From Sipunculus nudus (Eukaryota > Annelida > Sipuncula > Golfingiida > Sipunculidae): a stretch of 64,000 bases of DNA. The stretch covers positions 1,488,001 to 1,552,000 of the forward strand of contig CM049310.1 in the NCBI GenBank assembly GCA_026874595.1, in the 5' to 3' direction. Made by a program: the position numbers and the translations under genes. Under the pieces are notes generated by a model, which saw nothing but the letters and a program-made list of their open reading frames with translations, made no database searches and was not told where the DNA came from. Positions 24,106 through 35,134 of this stretch are shown here, piece after piece. How positions within the stretch are numbered: position 1 is the stretch's first letter; every line of letters starts with the position of its first letter.

Positions 24106-26196
24106 GATGGCAATGTTGGACTTGCAGCCATACAAAGGTTGGCCATGGATTTTTCCCTTTGATAATTATGAATTACTAATATTTTTGTTCAGTAAGTGAC
24201 TATGTCTGAAGTTCAAAGTTTCTGAAACACATCTTCATGAAATAACATGCCAGGATAGTGTCTTTTAGCTAATGACACAAAATGATTGCCCTGCAAATTC
24301 TCTGACATGACTGCTATTTGCCAGTCTCATAGTTATTAAGCATTCAAAGATGTGGAGAAGTTCAAGAATCCATAGCTAAGAAAGCCAGTGGCAGAACAGC
24401 TGTAAATTGGAAGTCTAAAAAATAGTTAAACTTAAAAAATAAATAATGGTGTAACTATCAGTCCTGTTAATTAAACAATAAATCATCAATACACTCACCA
24501 AATTTCAGGACAATTAACACATGAACCCACTGAAAGGAAACTAACATCATTTCTATAACTTAGCAGTCTCAAAATAAAAGTAAAATTGAATAAAGATAAA
24601 TAGTTTACACCACAAGTTTTGTTCAACTGATAAAACATCAATGATCAATAAGTATACTTAATGTAAAATTAATGAAATCTACATGTAATATTCTGATGAA
24701 ATGTAATCACATAAGTTATTTACTGATATGTTCTTCACGTTAACACATTTTGCGATGATAAGTTATACAGATGTAAACACACATATGCATAAATAAAACT
24801 TTGAATATCTGATAACAGATAAAAAATATCTACGGTATATCCTTGACATGTTTATAGTACAAAATGTACCAGGTACCCTTCACAATTTTTATTTGATAGA
24901 GAATATATTTTCACAGTTTTCTCTGCCCTTTGGCTTGTTTGTTTTCTGTGTATAGATAACTATGGGCAGATATAAATTAATTCCACTGGGCCTAAAATCA
25001 AAGATGGATAATTTAATTTGGAGTTATTTTGGATCAAAGATGTGAAAGCAGGACATTTTTTAATTTGTACATCTGTCATAATAATAGGAACATCCACTGG
25101 GGTAACATCTGTGTAAGACACCTGGTATTACTCCTTAGTATTAAAACTAGTAAGTCTCCAAGCTAGGAAACTGAAATTTGGGACTTTTGTGTTAAAATCT
25201 GGTTATGGCAGAGGTATGTTCTCTCTTAGTGTCTTCTCGTTAATTCCTATACCCAGGTCAGCAATGGACAAAGTTCACAGCCATGTCTAATGATTTGTAT
25301 AAATGGCCATCAAAGGTATGTTAATGACCTGGTCAGGTATGCACACATAAGGATATCCATGAACAAGAGGTTACAAGGACGTGGACCCCTGTATTCACCA
25401 CGGGTCATTCCATTATAGGGGAACACCTCTGTGTGTAATGTAAGAGATCAGCGGGTACAAAAGCAATGACCTGTCAAACACTGACCATGTACCATGCCCC
25501 CATCCCTCTCCTGGTAGATCCAAACTGGTTGTGTGACAAATATCAATGGTAAATGAAAATGTCTAATAATAGGGGAAGGGGTGGCAATAAATTGTGCTAG
25601 CAGAAGTGGTAGGGGCTAATCAACAAATTTCTTAAACAAAAGAATATCTTCCTAAAAAATTAATTAAATTTTCACATAATCAAAACCATCTAAGATGAAC
25701 CTTGCATATGTCTCAGTTATCTGGCTTTTCCCTTCAACACAATGAGATTCCATAGTCACTGAAACGCTATCTCCATGCTTGTATTTGTGTCACCAGTACA
25801 GCAATGACATGAAATAATGTGAATTCTTATCTGGTATCAACTGATACTTTAAAATAACTAATACCAACACTTTAGAAATACCTAACATTTTATCTTTAAG
25901 TTGGTTATCTTATCCATCCACAATATAGGGATTAATAAAGTATATCTTATCTTATCTTACCTGTTTTTTCTTTCTATATCCTTGCAGTAACAGATTAATA
26001 TAATGATTGTGTTTAAAGTGTTATAATTTTGTCTTGAATAACATTAAATGTAATATTTCACATAATGTAAACAAACCATCTCCAGGTATGTCAATAACAC
26101 TCTGATACAACACAATAACAACCTGTAGATGTATGCAAGTGTGGAATCATTTACTCTCCTATATCTTTACACCATCCCATAGAACAAACACATTTT
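24106..26196. other. non-coding gap
   Basis: Unique AT-rich sequence. A 31-nt stretch on the minus strand (near 24494-24524) has an acceptor TTTCCTTTCAG and a donor TTTG|GTGAGT and could be a micro-exon, but nothing else supports it. Confidence 0.4.
25900..25963 (+). mobile_element. retroposon 3' tail with (TATCT)n
   Basis: ATTAATAAAGTATATC followed by a short TTATC pentamer run. This looks like the 3' end of a 5'-truncated non-LTR element with a microsatellite tail. Confidence 0.4.
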
Positions 26197-27160
26197 AGTA
26201 TCCTGACATTGCAATATCATAAAGTCCTGTACTCATCTGCTATATCCTGACATTGCAATATCATAAAGTCCTGTACTCATCTGCTATATCCTGACATTGC
26301 AATATCATAAAGTCCTGTACTCATCTCCTATATCCTGACATTGCAATATCATAAAGTCCTGTACTCATCTGCTATATCCTGACAATGCAATATCATAAAG
26401 TCCTGTACTCATCTGCTTTATCCTGACATTGCAATATCATAAAGTCCTGTACTCATCTGCTATATCCTGACATTGCAATATCATACAGTCCTGTACTCAT
26501 CTGCTTTATCCTGACATTGCAATATGACAAAGTCCTGTTCTCATCTGCTATATCCTGACATTGCAATATCATACAGTCCTGTACTCATCTGCTTTATCCT
26601 GACATTGCAATATGACAAAGTCCTGTTCTCATCTGCTATATCCTGACATTGCAATATCATATAGTCCTGTACTCATCTGCTTTATCCTGACATTGCAATA
26701 TTATAAAGTCCTGTACTCATCTGCTATATCCTGACATTGCAATATCATACAGTCCTGTACTCATCTGCTTTATCCTGACATTGCAATATGACAAAGTCCT
26801 GTTCTCATCTGCTATATCCTGACATTGCAATATCATATAGTCCTGTACTCATCTGCTTTATCCTGACATTGCAATATTATAAAGTCCTGTACTCATCTGC
26901 TTTATCCTGACATTGCAATATCATAGTCCTGTACTCATCTGCTTTATCCTGACATTGCAATATCATAAAGTCCTGTACTCATCTGCTTTATCCTGACATT
27001 GCAATATCATAGTCCTGTACTCATCTGCTTTATCCTGACATTGCAATATCATAAAGTCCTGTACTCATCTGCTTTATCCTGACATTGCAATATCATAGTC
27101 CTGTACTCATCTGCTTTATCCTGACATTGCAATATCATAAAGTCCTGTACTCATCTGCTA
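26197..27160. repeat. 44-bp minisatellite (about 22 copies) with 41-bp variants
   Basis: Unit core TATATCCTGACATTGCAATA then TCATAAAGTCCTGTACTCAT and CTGC. Variants include TATGACAAAGTCCTGTTCTC units and a 3-bp-shorter form (ATCATAGTCC). The short form alternates regularly with the full form at 26.9-27.15 kb, giving an 85-bp higher-order period. Confidence 0.96.
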
Positions 27161-28089
27161 AAACACTTTATTGCAGCACTTCACACCTTGTTCTTAATTG
27201 ATTTGGACCATAATTAACTGTTCTGGAGTCATAAGCAGAAAAGAAATTATTATCACCTGTCCCATTCAGCTTAATATCCTTTGACAGAGAACCTGATCTA
27301 CTGAACATATACTATGATTGCCTTTTTATTTGCGAGGTATATAATTTGTGATATTCATAAATGTGACATTATTAATAATTAAATATGAAACCCGCAAGAA
27401 AAAGATGCCCCATCAAATTTGTTGAACAAGAGGGGATGATGCATCAGATTAGTTATCATACCCCTGGAAACAAACTATTCATCAACCTAATCTGGGAAAG
27501 TGGCCCTAATACAAGCATTACTGATAGTAAAACATGCGGTAATCACATTACACATATCGATGGTCATACCAGTCATAGTGAATGACTAAACCAGAAATGA
27601 ATGAGGTATTAGGATTTATTCTAAATTTAAAATCAATACAAATACAGCTTCAATTAGTTTATAAATAATTTCAGTTGCAATAGCAAAAATGAAAACATTG
27701 TGAAACAATCAAAATGAAGAAATTGCGAAATATCAGTCTCATGAATAAAAAGCCAACCACAGCAGTTCTGAGCTGGAGTGTTTGACTCATAATGATAATG
27801 CTCATTTTGAATGTAAGCTGTCAGCAAATACTGTACTTAAATGTGTAATATGAAAAAAACAATTTATACATTCTCATGCAATGCAATCAAATATGTATGT
27901 AAACACACAAAGTAAACCATAATTTTTTTATAGTTTTAAATACTGAAAATGATCTCTTCCTGTCAATTAATGTACTGGACTGGAACTCTTAATGTCTGTA
28001 ATCTCTGACATGTAGCGCTAAATTTTTTTGGAAAGGTCTCTTTTTATTTTTGGAAAAAAGTAAATTCTCATCTAAATGAATACACACAC

Positions 28090-28128
<39 letters not shown>

Positions 28129-28461
28129 AATCCCATCCCATGACCACCAAGTAAGACAGCTTTATACTGTAGAAGTAATACTTTTAGTTTCAAGTCATTA
28201 TATATTTAACGTCACATATATTTGTGCTGACTGTCCTATTCACACAATCATCTTTATAATAGCTTTTATAGTATAATAGCTGATATAGTACCATTAACAT
28301 TTTAAATCAAGTTATTCTCTAATTTCTCAATTTAGCTTCATATTTTACTCTCACAGCAGAAATGACAGAAATAAATGACAAACAGTTAAATATTTACATC
28401 TGAAATTTATCAGAGTAATAAAAATATCTGTTGATCAACATACACTGTTCTGACAGTATCC
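27161..28461. other. non-coding gap
   Basis: AT-rich unique sequence with a CA/TA microsatellite at 28082-28125. No supportable exon. Confidence 0.5.
28082..28125. repeat. (CA)n(TA)n microsatellite
   Basis: An ACACACACAC run passing into about 14 TA dinucleotides. Confidence 0.95.
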
Positions 28462-28641
28462 TTAAATGGAAGCAGTCCTTGTGGTTTCTCCTATAGTGAT
28501 CGATAATGAAAGTAAGTACTTGTGGTTTCCCACAACGATAACGTGTGGAGCTTGGTAATGACCAGTAATGACCAGGGATACATAAACGGAACTCCTCTCT
28601 ACACCAACCCAAGCATGAGGCGTACATGAGTAAACCCTGCT
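28462..28641 (-). CDS. candidate terminal exon, 59 residues, unknown
   Basis: After a fair acceptor (CATCTTCTACAG) the minus strand is open in phase 0 for 59 codons to a TAA at 28462. It reads SRVYSCTPHAWVGVERSSVY, then VSLVITGHYQ, APHVIVVGNHKYLLSLSITI and a short tail. The alternating hydrophobic pattern suggests beta-strands, as in extracellular or structural proteins. A longer overlapping frame (28394-28765) has a less protein-like composition. No family is recognised. It lies 2 kb downstream of the promoter-like zone at 31 kb on the same strand. Confidence 0.3.
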   Translation of the reverse strand, partial: SRVYSCTPHAWVGVERSSVYVSLVITGHYQAPHVIVVGNHKYLLSLSITIGETTRTASI

Positions 28642-28765
28642 CTGTAGAAGATGACCCAGGTATTGCATGAAGTAGCACCCACTCAGATAACATGAGCGAC
28701 AACATTTCTGTCAGCAAAGCATGCTCCCCATGACATATGTCGGGTCCGTTATTCACACTGTTCAT

Positions 28766-29400
28766 TCAAGCACGATGGTGATGACTTGCTATCTGGATCA
28801 TGCTATGGAGGACTGGCACTCCTTACTAAGTTACTTGCCCATTGTCATATAATGTTTTTTAATGTTTCTGACCATGTCATATTGTTTGAACTAAAAACTT
28901 ATTAAATGATGTATTGATGAAGTCAGCAGAGATTATGTGCTCATTTCTGTTTGTTTGCTTGTTCACACAATATCTCCAAAGTACCAAAAGCATTTCAAAG
29001 AAATGTTTAGGAAAGTTGTTAATGAAAAGTGAATAAAACTTTTGGGACAGATCTCTGGATGCAGATCCAATGACTGGTGGAGGTATGTGATCTCTGAGTG
29101 CTTTCTAATTTTAAAATTTGGTATATCATGACTGATAACTGTAACTGATAATTCTATGCTAAATGACCATGGTTCAGTTATCATGATATTTCTGGCATGT
29201 CTCTGAAAGCATTTTTTGGCTGATGAGGTTTCACTGGTGGATTCACAGTTTATGACTAGAAAACATTCAAAACTCAATGCATTCACAGAACTCTACGGAT
29301 GCTGAAAGCTGATCCCTGAATAAAGAACTCCACATAATTTCAAATATAATATTAACGTTATTTATTTTACATGGATTGTACAACTAGTTTACTGTTATAA
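28766..29400. other. non-coding gap
   Basis: Unique AT-rich sequence. A 107-codon minus-strand frame (28963-29286) has no splice or start support. Confidence 0.4.
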
Positions 29401-29605
29401 TTACTAATACGAGGGACTCTCCATGGCATGGTTGGTGGCGTTCTATAGTCTTTGGAGGTGGAGGAAACTGGGGGATCGAGGAAAAACCACCAACCTTGGC
29501 CAGGCAAACACAACCCATTCTCATAGCCATGCCTGGGATCCAACCCGGGTCCCTAACACAAAGTGCAAAGCATTTTAAACTTGACTGTCCAGGCCCCAAT
29601 ATCAC
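29401..29605 (-). mobile_element. tRNA-related SINE-like repeat
   Basis: On the minus strand a B-box-like GGGTTGGATCCCAGGCATGG is followed by a CCTCCACCTCCAAAGAC line and an AACCACCAACC-like block. This arrangement (tRNA-like head, then the GGAGGAAAC..AAACCACC conserved block read from the other strand) is known from invertebrate SINE families. The A box is not convincing. Confidence 0.5.
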
Positions 29606-30590
29606 TGACTTTTGAAAGGAATTAATGTGACATCTGGCTTGCTCTGTATATACATTAATGATCTAAGGGTAATTTTGGTTGATAAAAGTTCTTGTAACGT
29701 ATGAACTTGTTTATCAACAACATGTTTGTAAACACAGCAGTGTTGACAAAAAGGAAAAACATGTAACCTAAGGTGTTAGATATATATGCGGAGGTAGTAA
29801 GGTCACTTGTTGCAAAACGCCATTTGCAAAGCTCTGGCTTATCGGACTTGCCGCCAGATGCCTTTGTTGAATTTGTTTTGGTTATTTTTGGGGCCCCACA
29901 TATTATAAACATGTTGATATAAACAAAACAAGCAGCCTGTATGTGGTGATATCCACGTTTTCTGGCCTATGTCTATAAAAGCTCTGAGGGACTACCTTTA
30001 GTTTAAAAAGGTCAGATAGGTGATTGGGCCCCTTTAAGTATTCCAAATATATATTTTTACATATCTTTAATTTCAGATTAAGCATTCATTTTGTGTGTTT
30101 GGTGTGTGGAAAACAAAACAAAATTACTTACCATATGTATGGTAACTTCCATTTCCTGTCATATTGCCAACAAAAATTAACATATCAATTTATTCCTTTT
30201 TTTGATGGACTGATTTAATTTACCTGAACTTAAAAGAAGCAACATCTGCTGCAGTATTAAAAATAAAATTGCATCATCTAAATTGACCATGATGTTAGAA
30301 TGCGTGCCTATGGGTATGGTGTTTTTTTTGTTCGATGAGTTATATCTGTTCTAACAATAATATTCATCAAATAACCTGTTATGCAGGCAGCTTAGGTGAT
30401 GATGTTTAATTTGGCATATACATGCATCATAAATACACACTCCCTTGACAACTCAACCTAACAAAAATTATGGTATTTTTATATGAATTCTCATTAACTT
30501 AGTCTTATAAACTGTTACTCAATTATGAATGGTTCTCCTGGTCACGCTATTAAAGAATTCATCAAGAAATTTTCACTTCAATGAGCTTAC
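29606..30590. other. non-coding gap
   Basis: AT-rich sequence. The block at 29780-29890 (GCGGAGGTAGTAAGGTCACT..GCCAGATGCC) is more GC-rich than its surroundings and may be an old repeat or exon relic. No splice-supported exon. Confidence 0.4.
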
Positions 30591-30735
30591 CTCATTCGGA
30601 ATTCGGCGCGAGGGGCACTCGTGTTCACAGAACTCCCGAGTCAATGGCACATATTCCAGTCCTGTGGTATACATTCCAGTCCGTGCGTTAAATGTCCAAG
30701 ATAGTCAGCAGGCAGGAGTCCGTTAACAGGCGTTA
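30591..30735 (-). other. candidate non-coding first exon (alternative)
   Basis: A CpG-rich stretch on the minus strand ends at a strong donor (GAATGAG|GTAAGC) at 30591/30590. It has no long open frame, as expected of a leader exon. The 5' border is uncertain. Confidence 0.4.
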
Positions 30736-30969
30736 TATTTCCAATTAATCCTGTACCAAGCAACCACTGCTGATCGAACTAAACATGCGAAAAAAGCGCA
30801 TGGATTCCCCTTGATGAATCTGTCATAAACTGCTATTGTGCAGTTCAACAGCTCTCAGTGATATTAGAGTATAATATTCCCAAACACGAAAAAGAATTAA
30901 TGTATTCTACCTTTCTGTGAATTGATATGTCAGCCAATCTGCCCGGCACGCGGGCGATATAAGCCTTAC

Positions 30970-31072
30970 CTGTGAGTTTGTTGTTATTGTAGCTGGGTTC
31001 TGTCCGGGCTTGTCGCGTCACTTGGCCGGGCGCTGTCAATAGTGAAGTAGTTAACGTGTGTCACTGGTCCCG
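30970..31072 (-). other. candidate non-coding first exon
   Basis: A CpG-rich minus-strand segment (CCCGGCCAAGTGACGCGACA and onward) ends at the consensus donor CTCACAG|GTAAGG at 30970. Together with 30591-30735 it suggests alternative first exons of a minus-strand gene, possibly the kinesin-like locus or the gene of 28462-28641. Confidence 0.4.
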
Positions 31073-31170
31073 CCACAACGCACGTGTACACAAGTAACAT
31101 GGTGAGATTATGTAGATAACCGACTTACCGAGGCCCTGGAAATACCCACCGCTCTCACAATAGGATAAGC
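31073..31170 (-). promoter_or_regulatory. promoter-like CpG zone with E-box
   Basis: Sequence upstream of the candidate first exons contains CGCCACAACGCACGTGTACA, including the E-box CACGTG at 31081. The CpG content stands out from the AT-rich neighbourhood. No TATA box is placed convincingly. Confidence 0.35.
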
Positions 31171-31239
31171 GTAATATTAAGGTAATAAAGGTTAGGTTTT
31201 GATATAACTTTAATGGGGAGGGGGTTAGATCTCCTTTTG

Positions 31240-31325
31240 AAAGGCGGGGGGGGGGGGGGGGGGGGGGGCGGTACTCCCTGGGCCCATTTATTTTATTGAA
31301 AAATGGGGGGGGGGGGGGGGGTTGA
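31240..31325. repeat. poly-G tracts
   Basis: Two long G runs (about 31245-31268 and 31306-31321) separated by a GGTACTCCCTGGGCCC-containing stretch. Run lengths may be unreliable in any assembly. Confidence 0.9.
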
Positions 31326-31847
31326 TATAACAGGGTAGGTCACACCCTGGTTAAAAAAAAGTGAGAGGAGATTCCCCCCCCTCCCCCGGGGGTCCCCCTG
31401 ACAGAAAAAATAAGGATTTCGTGTTTTTCAGATTCCCGATTGTCCTGACCCTGTTCCCGCGACACGCAGACGTAATATTTGGATATATTTCTGATTCGAC
31501 AAAAGCCCAAACGGGAATCGCATGGAAATTAAAAGGGGAATCTGTGCAAATAACCTAATAAGACGCGATAGATGGTGGTTCCCTCGTAGAACCCAGGACG
31601 TCCCCCACGAAATAGACCTTCCTAAGCCATCCCAGCATGCCTTGCCAGGCCGTAACAGGAACCGATGGAGGTAACATAGATCTGGTTTTACTTGAGAGTA
31701 AGTGTCGTTTTTTTTTATACATGCTGAACATTGATCGCAAATAAGTCCATGTAACTGTATTATGCCTAATATGTAGGGGTTGGTGCATGCCTGACGCTGA
31801 ATGGCAAATATCATGGTCTGAATTACTTTGGTCAGATCTGACCAGGC

Positions 31848-32207
31848 TTAAAGCTGCGTGTCCACATATGCGGTACGGATACGGATGCGGATGCGGACGC
31901 GTTTTAAATCGCCCATAAGGAATAAAGAAGGAGTGTGTCCACTTATGCGGTGCGGAGTGCGAGCGGCGTGCGGAAACGGGTACGTTTTTTTGAAAACCGG
32001 ATCATCTTCATATAACCGCGGGTACGGAAACATATAAAAAAAAAAAACGAATGCGGAAACGTGCCATTTTGTAGAGGTGAAACAGAGTGAAAGATCTATA
32101 ATCGCACTGAAAAACGTATCTAATGGACACTTACACACAAGATATCCGCATACGTATCCGCACCGCACACGCACCGCATCCGTTAAAGTAGACAAGCGGC
32201 TTTAGAT
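31848..32207. mobile_element. MITE with imperfect inverted ends
   Basis: It starts TTAAAGCTGCGTGTCCAC and ends with the complement CTAAAGCCGCTTGTCTAC. Both arms carry runs of GGATACGGATGCGG-type sequence, so about 360 bp can fold back on itself. There is no coding region. The TTAA-like border suggests a TTAA target. Confidence 0.65.
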
Positions 32208-32880
32208 GGTAAACTATCCAGCTAAGGAGCTGTAACGCATACAAGAAAGAATAGTGTACGTTACAGGCCTGTAGCTGTGTTCTCTTGTGCATATTCTCAA
32301 GCTCTGAATAGGCTTTACATTTTGGTATATTGAAATTTTGGGGTTAAAAATCGGATAAATTTATATAGAATGTGTATATTTAACTCATTTCTGTTTCTTG
32401 ACAATTAAATAATTTATTCAGCATGCATGTAGCAGATCCAGAATACCTCTTGGTATCATGTTCAAATATTAATCAAACTCCCCCGACTTTTTATTTGGGG
32501 AACTGACTTTTTAGTTTTATGGTTTCATCAGGTATAGTTAAGCTTGAATGTAAATTATTTTTTTTAAATATTCACCTATAAAAGGCTTCCCATTTATTAT
32601 GCAAAATATGCATATCAGAGAATATTAGTGACACCAGAGAACAGTGCCTTAGTTACTGCATTGTACATTCAAGTAGGGAGTATAACCTGATGATTGTTTC
32701 TATAATTTATTGTACATTTATATGGAGTATCATGTTTATGGTAACGAGTGGTTATGGAATAGCACCTGTTTAGTTTAGTTTCTCGGTGTTTTATCTCTGA
32801 AGCCATGTCCATATTAGAATTCATGTTGTAATTGACAATCGGCATAATAGGGAGTGGTGAAATAGCCAGAGGATGGTCAG
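32208..32880. other. non-coding gap
   Basis: AT-rich unique sequence. No exon or repeat recognised. Confidence 0.5.
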
Positions 32881-32884
32881 GACT

Positions 32885-33300
32885 TGTGACATTAGCAAGC
32901 AAATACAAGTCGTGACGAAGGGAATGTTCGAGAAGTGTCCGGTCAGCGTACCAGTATCGGTATAGCCTGACGATGACTACAGTCCAGGGGCAGGTCTGCG
33001 TGCATCAGAGTCGAAACAGCTTAGATATGATATCTGTAAGCGTAGATAGTCGATGTCTGAGGAAGGCCACGGCGATTTTTCTGTAACGGACTTCAGAGCG
33101 AGCATCGCATTATGTCGACGGACTGGTAATCTGGCGATTATACCTGTTGTGAGCGCTTCGAGGAACAGACTGAGGATCTTATTTAAACTCTTAACGGTGG
33201 AGGTACTGTACATCGCTGTGTGAAAGCATGTTCGGTTACCTGGAGCTGGAAGATTCAATGAGACATCATCTATAATAGACAATTATTCTATCTCATTATA
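32885..33300 (+). repeat. dispersed GC-rich repeat, copy 1
   Basis: It shares an ordered series with the minus strand at 57415-57050: CAGTCCAGGGGCAGG, a GAAACAGCT line, TAACGGACTT, GACGGACTGGTAATCTGGC and GCTTCG/GCTTCT. The two copies are diverged but collinear over about 350 bp and in opposite orientation. It is a dispersed repeat, or promoter DNA carried by one. Confidence 0.5.
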
Positions 33301-34714
33301 GAAACGTCTGTGTGCTAATTAATGAGCACTGCGTGAACTGTGTCTTGAGAGTTATACCAGTACACCAACGAGGGAATATTGATGGTCGGAGCTCCGTGTA
33401 TCTGTGGACTGGTTGTACTGTGTACACAGCGAGTACAAACCGTGAGCCGGGCAGCGCAACATTCCGATGTCACGTGTTTCATGTGACCAGGAGCAGTGTA
33501 AAAAGAGGGACTGCTCTGTGTAGTGTGTCTAACGGACTTGGTGCTTATTTCTGTGTTGATTATCGGACGTTAGTAATCATCAATGCTTGTAAAAATATAG
33601 CGCCTCTCGAGAGAATGTGTCTTCTTTCTTTAATATATTGATTTGTTTTGTTTACATATGTCATATTTAGTTTTTGGAGTGTACGTATGGTTTGACATTT
33701 AAAAGAACCTGGTCGTTCATTTCTTTAGTGGTGTGACACTTAGAGAATATGTTACAACGCCATCTTAAATTGTCATTGGTCCGCATTGGCTCCTCCCTTA
33801 TTCTGCAGAAAGAACCATGAAATATTAAAAACAAGACCGACGCTATACTACCAAGACAAATATATATGCAGCCCTAAATAGGCGAAGTACTAACCATTAG
33901 TTGGAGACATTTCTTCAAACCATTTTTGCCTCCGCCATGCAGGCTGGTATGCGTACATCTCCCGTTCGTGTGTGCTTGTTCACAACATAACTCGCGCAGT
34001 CATGAACGGAATCTCATGAAATTTCACGGCATTTCGTGAATGGGTCATTGAAGAATCGTTTACATTTTAGTGTGGATCCGGATTCAGTGGGAATATGGCC
34101 CAATAAGTGAAAGCAAATAAGGTTTTGAGGGTTTCCCTGTTCAGTAGGGACCCCCGCCCGCATACGGTGGAGGCTTGCATGCCTTAGAATGTACATTCCT
34201 AGTTCATATCTGGAACAACAAAAAATGTCAATGGCATCAATAGTTTAAAATATGGCGAAACAATTCCGGAAATATTTAAAATTGAAGGTCGAAATTCTGA
34301 TATATTCAATTGACCGGAATTATAGGAATGATAAAAATATGAAAAATACCTTTTTTGCTCATTTTATAAATAAAATAAATGAAAGTGAATGACAAGCGAA
34401 CCAAAAAATATATCTAATATCACCGGTATACAAAGTGAAACAAATTATGATAATATATATATACATGTTTCTTATTTGTAAAATACCCACGTTGAAACAG
34501 TTAAAATTGACACATGTTTACTATTTTCCTTTGCCCGTAAATTTTTAATACATTTAACTTGTGTCTGTTTTATCTCATTTAAAGGATTAAATTTAATTAA
34601 ATATGATAAAATGTAACATGAACACAAAGCAGTAGGTTTCAAGTTTTCTGCGTTTTTTCCCCCCTTAAATTATCCCGTCTTAAAAATCGTATTTGACCTT
34701 CTTTTTTACTATTC
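33301..34714. other. non-coding gap
   Basis: 33310-33640 is moderately GC-rich and open for 109 codons on the plus strand, but there are no splice sites or family features. The rest is AT-rich. Confidence 0.4.
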
Positions 34715-34722
34715 TGCCTGCC

Positions 34723-34783
<61 letters not shown>
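34715..34783. repeat. (TGTC)n(TC)n microsatellite
   Basis: CCTG/TGTC tetramers pass into a run of TC dinucleotides. The minus strand reads RERERE and TDRQTDRQ. Confidence 0.95.
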
Positions 34784-34786
<3 letters not shown>

Positions 34787-34936
34787 AGTAGGTGGCCTTT
34801 TGGGAACAAAATATTCTAGCGTCGGATGTGTGTAGAAGATTTTCACGAACACTTGTGAAATGTATATGTAAATCACCGCTTTGTGTTTGAAAAAAGAGAC
34901 GATTGAGATCTACCAGTGACCACAAAGTTAATAACT

Positions 34937-35134
34937 CCGTAAAGCTGTGTGAGACCATGTGAGGTACGTCCGTAAAGCTGTGTGAGACCATGTGAGGTAC
35001 GTCCGTAAAGCTGTGTGAGACCATGTGAGGTACGTCCCTAAAGCTGTGTGAGACCATGTGAGGTACGTTCGTAAAGCTGTCTGAGACCATTTGAGGTACG
35101 TCCGTAAAGCTGTGTGAGACCATGTGAGGTACGA
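34937..35134. repeat. 33-bp minisatellite (6 copies)
   Basis: Unit core GTAAAGCTGTGTGAGACCAT then GTGAGGTACGTCC. Since 33 is divisible by 3, the minus strand is open with an 11-residue period (VPHMVSHSFTD) inside a 157-codon frame that also contains the TC microsatellite. This is not taken as a gene. Confidence 0.95.

Noticed and set aside
24494-24524. 31-nt micro-exon on the minus strand
   Set aside because: Good acceptor and donor but no supporting neighbour exon; chance is likely over many kilobases.
28394-28765. 123-codon minus-strand frame
   Set aside because: Its composition is less protein-like than the overlapping frame after the acceptor at 28642, and both cannot be right.
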